DNA of 18,050 bases, taken from the NCBI GenBank assembly GCA_947424995.1, contig CANDYO010000022.1:1-18050 (forward strand), given 5' to 3'. The number at the start of each line of letters is the position of its first letter. The first letter of the stretch is position 1. Made by a program: the position numbers and the translations under genes. A model generated the notes under the pieces. It made no database searches. It was given only the letters and a program-made list of their open reading frames with translations, and was not told where the DNA came from. The stretch is from Rickettsiales bacterium. Its GTDB lineage: Bacteria > Pseudomonadota > Alphaproteobacteria > Rickettsiales > CANDYO01. Shown piece by piece: positions 1 through 6,817 of this stretch.

Positions 1-238
1 TCCCAGAGCAAATCATTGAATTTACAGAACCGTCGTCTTCGCAATAAGGATTAGCTGCTTCTGTTACTGCTTTGTATGTAATGCTTATGCCATTAATAAC
101 TAAACCTCCGCATAATGCATAGAAACCACCAAGAATTACAACTCCTACAGCTATTTTGCCTATGCCGCCGCCTATTTGAGCAGATCTTTTTATTGTTTCA
201 ATGGAAGGTAAATCTGTTGCTTTAAATGGAGAATACAT
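1..238 (-). CDS. Hypothetical membrane protein, N-terminal part (cut by window edge)
   Basis: An open frame begins with ATG at 238 and runs off the left edge, giving 79 residues without a stop. Residues 1-23 are polar (MYSPFKATDLPSIETIKRS). A glycine-rich hydrophobic stretch at about 24-50 (KIAVGVVILGGFYALCGG is its core) looks like one membrane helix. The part after it contains two cysteines (PYCEDD and MICSG) and could be outside the membrane. An AAAGG Shine-Dalgarno-like tract lies 10-15 nt before the ATG, and a consensus promoter lies upstream at 274-302, so the gene is probably expressed. I do not recognise the family, and the C-terminal part is not visible. Confidence 0.6.
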   Translation of the reverse strand, partial: MYSPFKATDLPSIETIKRSAQIGGGIGKIAVGVVILGGFYALCGGLVINGISITYKAVTEAANPYCEDDGSVNSMICSG

Positions 239-273
239 CGTTTTTTACAACCTTTTTGAATGAATGTTAATAA

Positions 274-302
274 GTATTAAACGACATCTAAATACATGTC
301 AA
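274..302 (-). promoter_or_regulatory. Sigma-70 promoter for the left-edge membrane protein gene
   Basis: On the minus strand a perfect TTGACA (302-297) is followed by exactly 17 nt and TAATAC (279-274). Transcription would start near 268, leaving a leader of about 30 nt before the ATG at 238. The sites are seen directly; promoter activity is inferred. Confidence 0.65.
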
Positions 303-341
303 TAGCTTTTATAGATTATCTTAATTGTAATCTAGACTTAA

Positions 342-1196
342 TCAAATGCTATGCTTTTTGATTATATTTTTTAAAGGAGTAGATTTAGGGCTTATTTCAT
401 CTAGTACAGAAGTGTTTGTAATATATATTTTTGGTTTGGTAGGTTTAGCATTCCAAGTTATATATGCTTTAGCCATATTGGCTAAATAATTTTCTCCTAA
501 TCCCCATAATTGAGTAAATGCTAAATTATGAGCTAAATTACTATCTGGAAATGCTTTGGTGGCTTTACCTAAAGTTTTGCTAAATAATGGATCAGAGGCA
601 ATTTTCATTGCTTCGGGAGCTACCTCTAACAATAAAGGCATAACCTTAATGTCTTTTTGTTTTAAATCAATATTTTCTTGCACATGCTTGATAACTAATG
701 ACGATTCATTAGGATTATCTTCCATTAGTTTTAAAACGCTTTGACTGAACTCTGTTAGATCTCTAATTACATGTTGATGATCCATTTCGGTGTTAACGCC
801 TAGCTCTTGTAAAGCTTCCGGTGAGGATTTTAATAATTTTTCAAATAAGCTACTTATACCAGCTTTGTTTTTAGCGATGGAATGTACTAAAGCTTTATCT
901 TTAACGATATCAATTGTGCAGTTTGCTACTTCGTCTAATAGTTCTTTTCTATTTTTATCACTTATTTTGTCGGTATCATTTAACTTTGCTTTGGTTATTG
1001 CTTTACCTAAAGAAATTAGATTATCTCTATGAACTTTATCTGACAACATGCTACCAAGTACAGGTCTCCATTGAATTAGTATATCAGTTAGCTCAGCTCC
1101 ATCTTTCATAGCTGCACTTAATTGCTCTTTTTTTCTATGATATAAATCAATGCTTGGCCTAAGTATAGTTAATGTGCGGTTTATAATCGATTTCAT
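342..1196 (-). CDS. Hypothetical helical protein, 284 aa
   Basis: The reading frame is complete, but I do not recognise its family. The protein is rich in Lys, Leu, Asp and Glu and is predicted by eye to be almost all alpha-helix. It has no signal peptide and no clear membrane segment. The N-terminus (MKSIINRTLTILRPSIDLYHRKK) is basic, and the basic C-terminus ends IIKKHSI. The body contains leucine- and isoleucine-rich amphipathic blocks such as GISSLFEKLLKSSPEALQEL. The gene precedes the left-edge membrane protein on the same strand, but that gene has its own promoter, so they need not be co-transcribed. A TATAAT lies at 1345-1340 on the minus strand without a good -35; if used, the 140-nt leader would include the palindromic element at 1218-1316. 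A secreted host-directed protein is possible, but nothing in the sequence shows it. Confidence 0.6.
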   Translation of the reverse strand: MKSIINRTLTILRPSIDLYHRKKEQLSAAMKDGAELTDILIQWRPVLGSMLSDKVHRDNLISLGKAITKAKLNDTDKISDKNRKELLDEVANCTIDIVKDKALVHSIAKNKAGISSLFEKLLKSSPEALQELGVNTEMDHQHVIRDLTEFSQSVLKLMEDNPNESSLVIKHVQENIDLKQKDIKVMPLLLEVAPEAMKIASDPLFSKTLGKATKAFPDSNLAHNLAFTQLWGLGENYLANMAKAYITWNAKPTKPKIYITNTSVLDEISPKSTPLKNIIKKHSI

Positions 1197-1217
1197 CTGT
1201 ATTTCTCTTTATATGGA

Positions 1218-1316
1218 TATCCCTGGCAATCTATGCTGAAAGCATAGCGCAGACTGGAGATCTTATGAGTTTTTTTCTCACGAGATCCACGATCTCAAGC
1301 GCTTTCGTTAGGGATA
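1218..1316. repeat. Composite palindromic intergenic element
   Basis: TATCCCT at 1218-1224 pairs with AGGGATA at 1310-1316. Inside are a perfect hairpin CTATGCT-GAA-AGCATAG (1231-1247) and an imperfect stem around the T-loop TGAG-TTTTTT-CTCA. The element fills most of the gap between the MFS gene and the 284-aa gene. It resembles the other composite palindromes in this window in architecture but not clearly in sequence. Confidence 0.5.
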
Positions 1317-1359
1317 ACTCCAAATCTCATAGCCAAAACATTATAATAGCATATAAAGG

Positions 1360-2562
1360 TTAATTTAGTTTTAATCCCTTATATAAAGATGCAGCAGTGG
1401 CAAAAGCGATTAGGCTAATTAATAAGCTAGGAGCAAGATCCCAGCCTGTTTTAGCGACAATAAATCCTGCAAGACTTGGAAACATCCCACCAAAGCTTAA
1501 ACCGGACATTAGTAGAATTCCTATGTTCCTTCCTCTTACCTCTCTAGAGAAGAGAGAGTAAATTAATTTATATAGCGGGCCGCCAAAAATTGCTGCAGTC
1601 ATTGTAAAACCAATTTGAGCTATAACAATATAGCCTTTAGTTAAAAGATATAAGCAAAATATGCTGGTTGGTATAACTAGCAAAGCGGCATATATCATAT
1701 ATTTTCTTTGATTTACTGCATCATAAACTAAGCCAATAAAGGGTAAAGCTAAGATATAAGTTATAATGGCGATAAAACTTGCATATAATCCAGTAGTTAC
1801 AGGTAAATGTAAAATTTTGGTGACATAGAAATTACTATAAGTCATTGGTAACCAAACAGTTACTCCAATTAATAACCCAATCATCACTACTAAAAATCGT
1901 TTAAACTTAATATTAGGGTCTATTTTGTTAGAATCTTTAGTTTGAGGAGGAGTAAATTCACTTAAGTAGTTCCGTAGTTTGTAACTTAAGTAACTTCCCG
2001 TGCCGCCCATAAAAAATGCAACCCGCCATAGCCATTCAGGTGCCCAGGGCTGCATGCAAGCTACTGCCATCAATAAAGCAATTAAACTGCCAACGGAACC
2101 TGAAGCTACGATAATGCTACTTATCAAGCCTTGATGATTAGCTTTAGTTTCCATTAGATATATTCCAGCGACTGGATATTCCCCACCTAAAGCAATACCC
2201 TGCATTAATCGCAAGAATACAAAGATTAAACTGCCTATAATGCCTATACTTTCAAAGTTGGGCAAAAAAGCTAGGCCTAGACTTGGAAAGATTGCCCATT
2301 TAACTGATCTAATTAAAGCCGTTTTTCTGCCATGTTTATCGGACATTAAACCGAATATATAACCGCCTATAGGTCTAATAATAAATGAAAGTCCAAAGAG
2401 GAGTAAACTTAAAATATGAGTATAAGTAGAAGAGTGATCTGGAAAAAATAAGGGAGTAATGATGAAGCCTAAATGCGCAAAGAGTAAAAAGTCATAATAT
2501 TCTAGGATGGTGCCAAAAACTATAAGTGAAATAACTTTAGATTTATTCTGTTGCTGTTCCAT
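1360..2562 (-). CDS. MFS transporter, ProP-like (metabolite:H+ symporter family)
   Basis: This is an inner-membrane secondary carrier of about 12 helices. The 400-residue length fits the family, though it is somewhat shorter than E. coli ProP. The MFS loop 2-3 signature is present as GLMSDKHGRK (residues 71-80). The metabolite:H+ symporter hallmarks EYYDF in helix 1 (21-25) and RLMQGIALGGEYP in helix 4 (118-130) are clear. Rickettsiales carry several paralogues of this kind, annotated as proline/betaine transporters, and they are thought to import host metabolites. The actual substrate cannot be read from the sequence. The Shine-Dalgarno before the ATG is weak (GGGCG). It stands alone on the minus strand with palindromic or structured DNA on both sides. 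The family call is firm and the substrate is unknown. Confidence 0.88.
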   Translation of the reverse strand: MEQQQNKSKVISLIVFGTILEYYDFLLFAHLGFIITPLFFPDHSSTYTHILSLLLFGLSFIIRPIGGYIFGLMSDKHGRKTALIRSVKWAIFPSLGLAFLPNFESIGIIGSLIFVFLRLMQGIALGGEYPVAGIYLMETKANHQGLISSIIVASGSVGSLIALLMAVACMQPWAPEWLWRVAFFMGGTGSYLSYKLRNYLSEFTPPQTKDSNKIDPNIKFKRFLVVMIGLLIGVTVWLPMTYSNFYVTKILHLPVTTGLYASFIAIITYILALPFIGLVYDAVNQRKYMIYAALLVIPTSIFCLYLLTKGYIVIAQIGFTMTAAIFGGPLYKLIYSLFSREVRGRNIGILLMSGLSFGGMFPSLAGFIVAKTGWDLAPSLLISLIAFATAASLYKGLKLN

Positions 2563-2667
2563 TTATTTCGCCCATAACTAGATTGCATCAATATAAGCTA
2601 TATAACAATAATGGGTGATATTCAAATCAAAAATAAATGATTCAGCTTTTTAAATGGTTCCTCAGAA

Positions 2668-2741
2668 AGAATTTTTAGCTCAGAGTGCCCTCAATTTTCT
2701 GTGAGGGGCGGCTGAAAAAAATTCTTTTTCGAGCCGCTTTT
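2668..2741 (+). terminator. Terminator-like RNA fold with competing stem, plus-strand orientation
   Basis: GCGGCT plus GAAAAA (2708-2719) pairs with TTTTTC, a bulged G and AGCCGC (2725-2737), followed by TTTTGTTTT. This has the geometry of an intrinsic terminator on the plus strand. The left half of that stem can instead pair with AGAATTTTTAGC at 2668-2679, enclosing a second hairpin CCCTCA/TGAGGG (2688-2693 with 2702-2707). The two folds exclude each other, like an attenuator. No plus-strand gene is visible upstream or downstream, because both neighbours are on the minus strand. It could be the 3' end of a small RNA, an antisense terminator, or only another palindromic repeat. Confidence 0.45.
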
Positions 2742-2767
2742 GTTTTATTTCTGTTCGAACTTATTTA

Positions 2768-3202
2768 CTATACGGGGCACCAATCACTAATGCCAGCTAA
2801 TTCGCAAAAATGTTGATCAGATAAATCTATATCCATTAGTATAGATGGCAGATCAAAAGCAATAACAAGTCCAACGAAGGCACTAAGAGATCCATAAGCC
2901 TCAGCTCCGGTCTTAATGCTGTGTGCAAGTTTTGCAACTTCGGTGCTAATGCTTTGTGCGGTCTGTATATTGTTAGGAATGAAGTTATTAGGAGTGAAAC
3001 AAACATCTCCTTCCATAGATACGAAAATTGTTGGAATCATATCTTTTGTTGAGTATTCTGTTATAACCTCAGTAATTGTATTGCGAGCAATTTGAGCGCT
3101 ATTAAAATACTTATAGACAGATGATCCTGTGATTATAAATGCGCCGGTAGTAATAGTATTAGCAATATAATATGTTTTTTGTTGTTCGTTTAATGTAGTC
3201 AT
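2768..3202 (-). CDS. Hypothetical protein, 144 aa, possible membrane segments
   Basis: The frame is complete, with a good Shine-Dalgarno (AGAGAG, about 8 nt before the ATG). I do not recognise the family. A moderately hydrophobic stretch lies near residues 13-30 (ANTITTGAFIITGSSVYKYF), and a stronger one lies near 103-122 (YGSLSAFVGLVIAFDLPSIL). The region between is polar and may sit on one side of the membrane. Three cysteines are present, two of them close to the C-terminus (FCELAGISDWCPV). Like the left-edge protein, it is small, has an early hydrophobic segment and contains cysteines, but I see no convincing sequence similarity between them. It has no operon partner. Confidence 0.55.
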   Translation of the reverse strand: MTTLNEQQKTYYIANTITTGAFIITGSSVYKYFNSAQIARNTITEVITEYSTKDMIPTIFVSMEGDVCFTPNNFIPNNIQTAQSISTEVAKLAHSIKTGAEAYGSLSAFVGLVIAFDLPSILMDIDLSDQHFCELAGISDWCPV

Positions 3203-3355
3203 AAAAATCTCTCTAATAAAAATTTATCGCTTTAAATTATAAAAAAATAATTCTTCACTAATAAAAGAAGTTTATATTTTAAATAATTAAATATACTTAA
3301 TAAGTATTAATAATGCAATTTTTAATTTTTGTTAAAGATTGTTTTGCTTGAATAC

Positions 3356-3580
3356 AGGCATTGCTAAATAAGTATAGATAATGCTATTAAGTTATAACAA
3401 GCTTGTCATTACCACGGAAGTGGTAATCTATGTAATTCTTTATGCAAAGCCCTAGTACTGTAAGTAAGATTAGAATTACGTGGATTCTTGATCGTGCTGC
3501 CTTTGGCATCACGATCGAGAATGGCGAGTTCTACATGATTTTATATCAATGTCATTGATCTATACTTATTTAGCAATGAC
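3356..3580. mobile_element. MITE-like non-autonomous element with terminal inverted repeats and target duplication
   Basis: The first 24 nt and last 23 nt are inverted copies. CATTGCTAAATAAGTATAG with the next two bases (3359-3379) is the exact reverse complement of 3558-3578, and weaker pairing continues inward. The direct repeat TGAATAC flanks the element (3349-3355 and 3581-3587), as expected for a target-site duplication. No coding frame is inside. The interior is built of hairpins: ATTACCAC-GGAA-GTGGTAAT, GTAATTCT paired with AGAATTAC, and GATCGTG paired with CACGATC around a TGCC/GGCA tip. The mobility call is inferred from this structure; no transposase in the window could move it. It accounts for nearly half of the long gap before rpmI. 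Confidence 0.6.
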
Positions 3581-3601
3581 TGAATACTCTTAATAATATG
3601 C

Positions 3602-3629
3602 TTGCAATCTATAGAAAAGCTTCTATACT
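3602..3629 (+). promoter_or_regulatory. Candidate promoter for rpmI-rplT
   Basis: TTGCAA (3602-3607), a 16-nt spacer and TATACT (3624-3629) lie just after the MITE-like element. The leader to rpmI would be about 110 nt and contains a hairpin, ATATATCT paired with AGATATAT, near 3643-3668. A second TATAAT at 3725-3730 sits too close to the Shine-Dalgarno to be an obvious promoter. Confidence 0.35.
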
Positions 3630-3746
3630 TCTCCTGAATTTAATATATCTTGGACTTAAGAGATATATACATAAGTAGTATGGCTATTAATGGCATGCCT
3701 AGTCTACTTAAACTTCTCAAGACTTATAATTTATAAAGAGGAAAAA

Positions 3747-3956
3747 ATGCCAAAAATGAAAACTAATAGCAGTGCGAAGAAGAGATTCGGGTTTACTGCG
3801 ACTAATAAAGTACGAGGAACCCAAGCTGGTAAACAGCATGGTATGCGTAAAAGATCACCCAGTCAGATTCGTGAACTACGTGGTACAACTATTATATGCG
3901 ATGCAGATCGTAAAATAGTGATGCAATTTATGCCATATGGTAGAAAATTTAACTAA
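3747..3956 (+). CDS. rpmI: 50S ribosomal protein L35
   Basis: L35 is a small basic protein of the large ribosomal subunit. The 69 residues start MPKMKTNSSAKKRF, the conserved L35 N-terminus, and include GKQHGMRKRSPSQIRELRG, typical of the family; the usual length is about 65. The frame is open further upstream to an ATG at 3690, but ATG 3747 has an AGAGG Shine-Dalgarno at the right distance and matches the family start, so the earlier ATG is rejected. rplT follows after 17 nt, forming the conserved rpmI-rplT pair. infC, which precedes rpmI in many bacteria, is not present here; the MITE-like element lies upstream instead. Confidence 0.95.
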   Translation: MPKMKTNSSAKKRFGFTATNKVRGTQAGKQHGMRKRSPSQIRELRGTTIICDADRKIVMQFMPYGRKFN

Positions 3957-3973
3957 TCCCTGGAGGGTAAAAT

Positions 3974-4345
3974 ATGTCTCGTGTAACAAGTGGGGTTGTT
4001 TCTAAGAAACGCCATAAGAAAATTTTAAAATTAGCCAAAGGTTTCCGCGGTAGAGCTAAAAACTGTTTCCGTGTAGCTGTTGAAAAAGTTGAGAAAGCAT
4101 TAAGATATGCCTATCGTGATCGTCGTAATCGTAAACGTGATTTTCGCGCACTTTGGATTCAACGGATTAACGCAGCAGTTCGTGAACATGGTCTAATTTA
4201 TTCTCAATTTATAAATGGTCTAACTCTAGCTAATATTGAATTGGATCGTAAAGTATTAGCTGACTTAGCGGTTAGAGAGCCGGAATCTTTTAAAGCTGTA
4301 GTTGATCAAGTTAAAGTAGCTTTAGCAAAAAAAACAGCTGCTTAA
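3974..4345 (+). CDS. rplT: 50S ribosomal protein L20
   Basis: L20 binds 23S rRNA early in large-subunit assembly. In some bacteria it also represses its own operon by binding the mRNA leader. The 123 residues begin MSRVTSGVVSKKRHKKILKLAKGFRGRAKNCF in family style and include the strongly conserved block YAYRDRRNRKRDFRALWIQR, followed by INAAVREHGLIYSQFINGL. The C-terminus is a little longer than the usual 117-120 residues. A strong Shine-Dalgarno (GGAGGG) lies before the ATG. It is co-transcribed with rpmI, and a strong hairpin terminator ends the unit 26 nt after the stop. Confidence 0.97.
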   Translation: MSRVTSGVVSKKRHKKILKLAKGFRGRAKNCFRVAVEKVEKALRYAYRDRRNRKRDFRALWIQRINAAVREHGLIYSQFINGLTLANIELDRKVLADLAVREPESFKAVVDQVKVALAKKTAA

Positions 4346-4370
4346 GACAGCTCAAAGCTTAGATAATATA

Positions 4371-4410
4371 AATACCTGTTATTAAAATAAATTTTAGTAG
4401 CAGGTATTTT
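4371..4410 (+). terminator. Intrinsic terminator of rpmI-rplT
   Basis: AATACCTGTTATTAAAAT (4371-4388) pairs along its whole length with ATTTTAGTAGCAGGTATT (4391-4408), counting two G-U pairs, around a two-base centre, and ends in TTTT. The stem is 16-18 bp. Its 3' half overlaps the place where the -35 of the rpoZ promoter would be. Confidence 0.75.
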
Positions 4411-4420
4411 GCGTTATAAT
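4392..4420 (+). promoter_or_regulatory. Candidate rpoZ promoter (consensus -10, weak -35)
   Basis: TATAAT at 4415-4420 matches the -10 consensus and lies 19 nt before the rpoZ start. A -35 at 17-nt spacing would be TTTTAG (4392-4397), a poor match within the terminator stem. Transcription would start near 4427, giving a very short leader with the AGAGG Shine-Dalgarno. Confidence 0.4.
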
Positions 4421-4439
4421 TTTTAAACAGAGGCAGAAA

Positions 4440-4853
4440 ATGGCACGCGTTACAGTAGAAGATTGTAAAAAAATAATTCCTAATCATTTTGAATTAGTAG
4501 TTTTAGCTAGTAGAAGAGGTAGAGATATCGCTTCTGGTTCTCCAGTATTAGTAGAAAGAAATAATGATAAAAATGCAGTTATAGCATTAAGAGAAATTGC
4601 AGCTAAAAAACTAAATATTAATTTGTTACGCGAAAACTTAATTCAAGATTTCTGTAAACATCGTTACATAGAAGATAGTTTAGAAGATAATAAACAAGAA
4701 AATTATCTAGAGCTTGAAGAGCAAGACAAAGATCAATTCACTCATAATTTTGACGAAGAATTTGCAGAAGAAATGGCTGGTATTGAAATTAGTAATGATT
4801 TTGATGAAGACGAAATGTCTTTTGAGGATGAAAATCTAGACGCTGAAGATTAA
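4440..4853 (+). CDS. rpoZ: RNA polymerase omega subunit with long acidic tail
   Basis: Omega binds the beta-prime subunit and helps RNA polymerase assemble; in many bacteria it also contributes to the ppGpp site. The N-terminus MARVTVEDCKKIIPNHFELVVLASRRGRDI is the family signature, and residues 40-60 (NDKNAVIALREIAAKKL) continue the conserved helices. The domain ends near residue 65. Residues 75-137 form an unusually acidic tail rich in Asp and Glu, ending FEDENLDAED. Total length is 137, against about 90 in E. coli; extended forms occur in alphaproteobacteria. The Shine-Dalgarno is AGAGG. The glycosyltransferase gene starts 24 nt downstream with no terminator between, so the two are probably co-transcribed. 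Confidence 0.93.
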   Translation: MARVTVEDCKKIIPNHFELVVLASRRGRDIASGSPVLVERNNDKNAVIALREIAAKKLNINLLRENLIQDFCKHRYIEDSLEDNKQENYLELEEQDKDQFTHNFDEEFAEEMAGIEISNDFDEDEMSFEDENLDAED

Positions 4854-4877
4854 TTCTATACTTAAGGAGTGGATAAT

Positions 4878-6506
4878 ATGAAACTTCATTATAAGCTTGT
4901 GTTTTGTGCATTATTTATAAGTATTTCAGCTTTGGGATTCGGCGATGTAGATTTTGATCGTTCTAACGGCTTTGATCTCATGGATAAATATTCAGCTAGA
5001 TATCTGGAAGCTGATGCTGATATCAAAATAAATCTACTAAAAGAAAATTATGCAAGGCTAAAACCAGGCAATGTTCCTTCAAGCTCTAATCTGATTATTC
5101 CAAAAATTATCCATCAAATATGGTTCGGCAATGAGCCTATACCTAAAAATTATCAATATTTTCTAGAGACGTGGCGCCAATATCATCCAGATTGGCAAGT
5201 AAAGATATGGACTGAAGCGGATATCTTGAAAGAGGATTTTGACAGCATGGATCTTTTTTTGTTAGCTAGAAGCTATGCAGAGCAAGCTGATGTCATGCGT
5301 TATGAAATTATTCAGCGTTATGGTGGCTTATACATTGATACTGATATAGAGTGCTATGCAAGTTTTGAAGAGCTTCACTATAAGTATGATTTTTATACTA
5401 ACATGGAACCTCCAGCTTTAAATAAAAAGCGAGTTACAATAGCAAATAATATGATCGCTGCTGTGCCGAATCATCCTATTGTTAAGCAGACCTTGATCAA
5501 TATTAGAAACAATTGGCATAAAACGGAAAAAGACTTTGAGACAAATTTCAGTAGTAGTTGGAGTAAGTTTGCTCGTTCGACTCATAATTTAGCAGTACAA
5601 AGAACTATGTACCCATACAGTGATGCAGTATTCAGTTTTCTTGAATCTAAAGATCAAAGCAAATATAAAAGCATCATTCTGCCATCGGGGTATAACATCC
5701 CAATATATTTTGTTAATAATACTCCTATAATCAATTTTATTAGTAGGCTATTACGTGATAAATCAAAGCTATCTAATAAAATAATTATTCAACCTGAAAC
5801 TATGAGCTTTCATTTCTATGATAAGCAGAATTCTTTGATGAGTAAAAGTGATTTTGCTACTAGTATTTTTAATAACAATGCAGTTAAAGGTACTTTTTAT
5901 AAGCTTCTAGAGTTCCAGAATAAATATTATTTAGCATTTAGAGATCTATTTAATCGTAATTTTGCTACTAATGTAGATTATCATATTAAGCCGGTGATTC
6001 CTCAAATTATATATCTAAGCACAGATAAATTTTCTAAACAAGATGCTGAGATATTAAAGCTTAAGTGGCAGGTGATAAATCCATTTTTTCAAGTAAAACT
6101 TTTTGATCACCAGGCTATAGAATTGCCGAAAAAACTAAAATCTTTAGATGAAAAAGCAACAAGATTAATTTCAGTTTTTTATCTGCTAGAAAAAAATGGG
6201 GGTGCTTACGTTAATTCAAATATAAAGCCGATTAACCTTAAAGAAATGCACTATAAGTATGGCTATTATGGTAAATTTATGCAGTTGGATAATATATTTG
6301 ACCCGCTCAATATTGATACTAGGGTTATGGCTTTTGTAAAAAATCATGCTATCGTAAGGAATTTATTAAGCGATATTGAAAAAGAAATCGCTGATAATAA
6401 AGATATTACTACTAGTAAAATTAGGCAGCTTTATTTAGATAATGCATATAAATATTATCAAGTTGATGGAAGATCAATTGTTTTCCCAGGTATATATTTT
6501 AAATAG
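4878..6506 (+). CDS. Exported GT32-type glycosyltransferase with duplicated, degenerate second domain
   Basis: The start is placed at ATG 4878, 8 nt after the AAGGAG Shine-Dalgarno; an in-frame GTG at 4869 overlaps that site. The product has 542 residues. Residues 1-22 (MKLHYKLVFCALFISISALG) are a Sec signal peptide. The first domain (about 73-190) has the layout of DXD sugar transferases related to yeast OCH1 and clostridial toxin catalytic domains: PKIIHQIWFG, WQVKIWTEAD, ADVMRYEIIQRYGG and the metal-binding DTD at 154-156, then ELHYKY. The second half (about 373-470) repeats it as PQIIYL, FQVKLFDHQA, FYLLEKNGG and EMHYKY. There NSN (446-448) replaces DXD, and the Asp and Arg of ADVMRY are lost, so this copy should be inactive. 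Sugar donor and target are unknown. It follows rpoZ by 24 nt. A role on the cell envelope or in the host is inferred from the signal peptide. Confidence 0.78.
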   Translation: MKLHYKLVFCALFISISALGFGDVDFDRSNGFDLMDKYSARYLEADADIKINLLKENYARLKPGNVPSSSNLIIPKIIHQIWFGNEPIPKNYQYFLETWRQYHPDWQVKIWTEADILKEDFDSMDLFLLARSYAEQADVMRYEIIQRYGGLYIDTDIECYASFEELHYKYDFYTNMEPPALNKKRVTIANNMIAAVPNHPIVKQTLINIRNNWHKTEKDFETNFSSSWSKFARSTHNLAVQRTMYPYSDAVFSFLESKDQSKYKSIILPSGYNIPIYFVNNTPIINFISRLLRDKSKLSNKIIIQPETMSFHFYDKQNSLMSKSDFATSIFNNNAVKGTFYKLLEFQNKYYLAFRDLFNRNFATNVDYHIKPVIPQIIYLSTDKFSKQDAEILKLKWQVINPFFQVKLFDHQAIELPKKLKSLDEKATRLISVFYLLEKNGGAYVNSNIKPINLKEMHYKYGYYGKFMQLDNIFDPLNIDTRVMAFVKNHAIVRNLLSDIEKEIADNKDITTSKIRQLYLDNAYKYYQVDGRSIVFPGIYFK

Positions 6507-6546
6507 GGCTTCTTGCAAAACTATTGTTATGATCAGAGGTAAGTGA

Positions 6547-6719
6547 GGTCGTCATGCTTAGAGCAAAGCGTAGGATCTAGGCCAACAAATATGACCGAAG
6601 GTTATTACTATTCTATTTTAAAAATAATAATGAATTAGGCCAAGGGGCCTAATAATTCGTTGGACTGGATCCTACGCTTTGCACAGCTTTGCTGTGCTGC
6701 GTTCTAGGTATGACGACCC
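6547..6719. repeat. Large composite palindromic element
   Basis: GGTCGTCAT (6547-6555) pairs with ATGACGACC (6710-6718), and GCAAAGCGTAGGATC (6563-6577) is the exact reverse complement of 6668-6682. The right arm has an extra hairpin of its own (GCACAGC-TTT-GCTGTGC, 6681-6697). Near the centre ATTAGGCC pairs with GGCCTAAT around 6636-6653. There is no coding frame. It fills most of the 311-nt gap between the glycosyltransferase and the ABC transporter. The rest of the gap is AT-rich, and I see no convincing promoter there. Confidence 0.65.
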
Positions 6720-6817
6720 TACTTGTTAAATCATTTTACAATACACTTCGTAATATAAAATTTATCAACTTAAGTTACGGATACCGTTAATATATCAACC
6801 TAAACCATAAGATCGTT

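Noticed and set aside
556..1111. Plus-strand open frames at 556-744, 790-1032 and 914-1111
   Set aside because: All lie opposite the 284-residue minus-strand gene and lack Shine-Dalgarno sites and recognisable motifs.
3690..3746. Longer N-terminus for L35 starting at ATG 3690
   Set aside because: The family start MPKMKTNS has its own Shine-Dalgarno at 3747, and the extra 19 residues do not resemble L35.
4869..4877. GTG start for the glycosyltransferase
   Set aside because: It overlaps the AAGGAG Shine-Dalgarno that serves ATG 4878, and the later start gives a better signal peptide.
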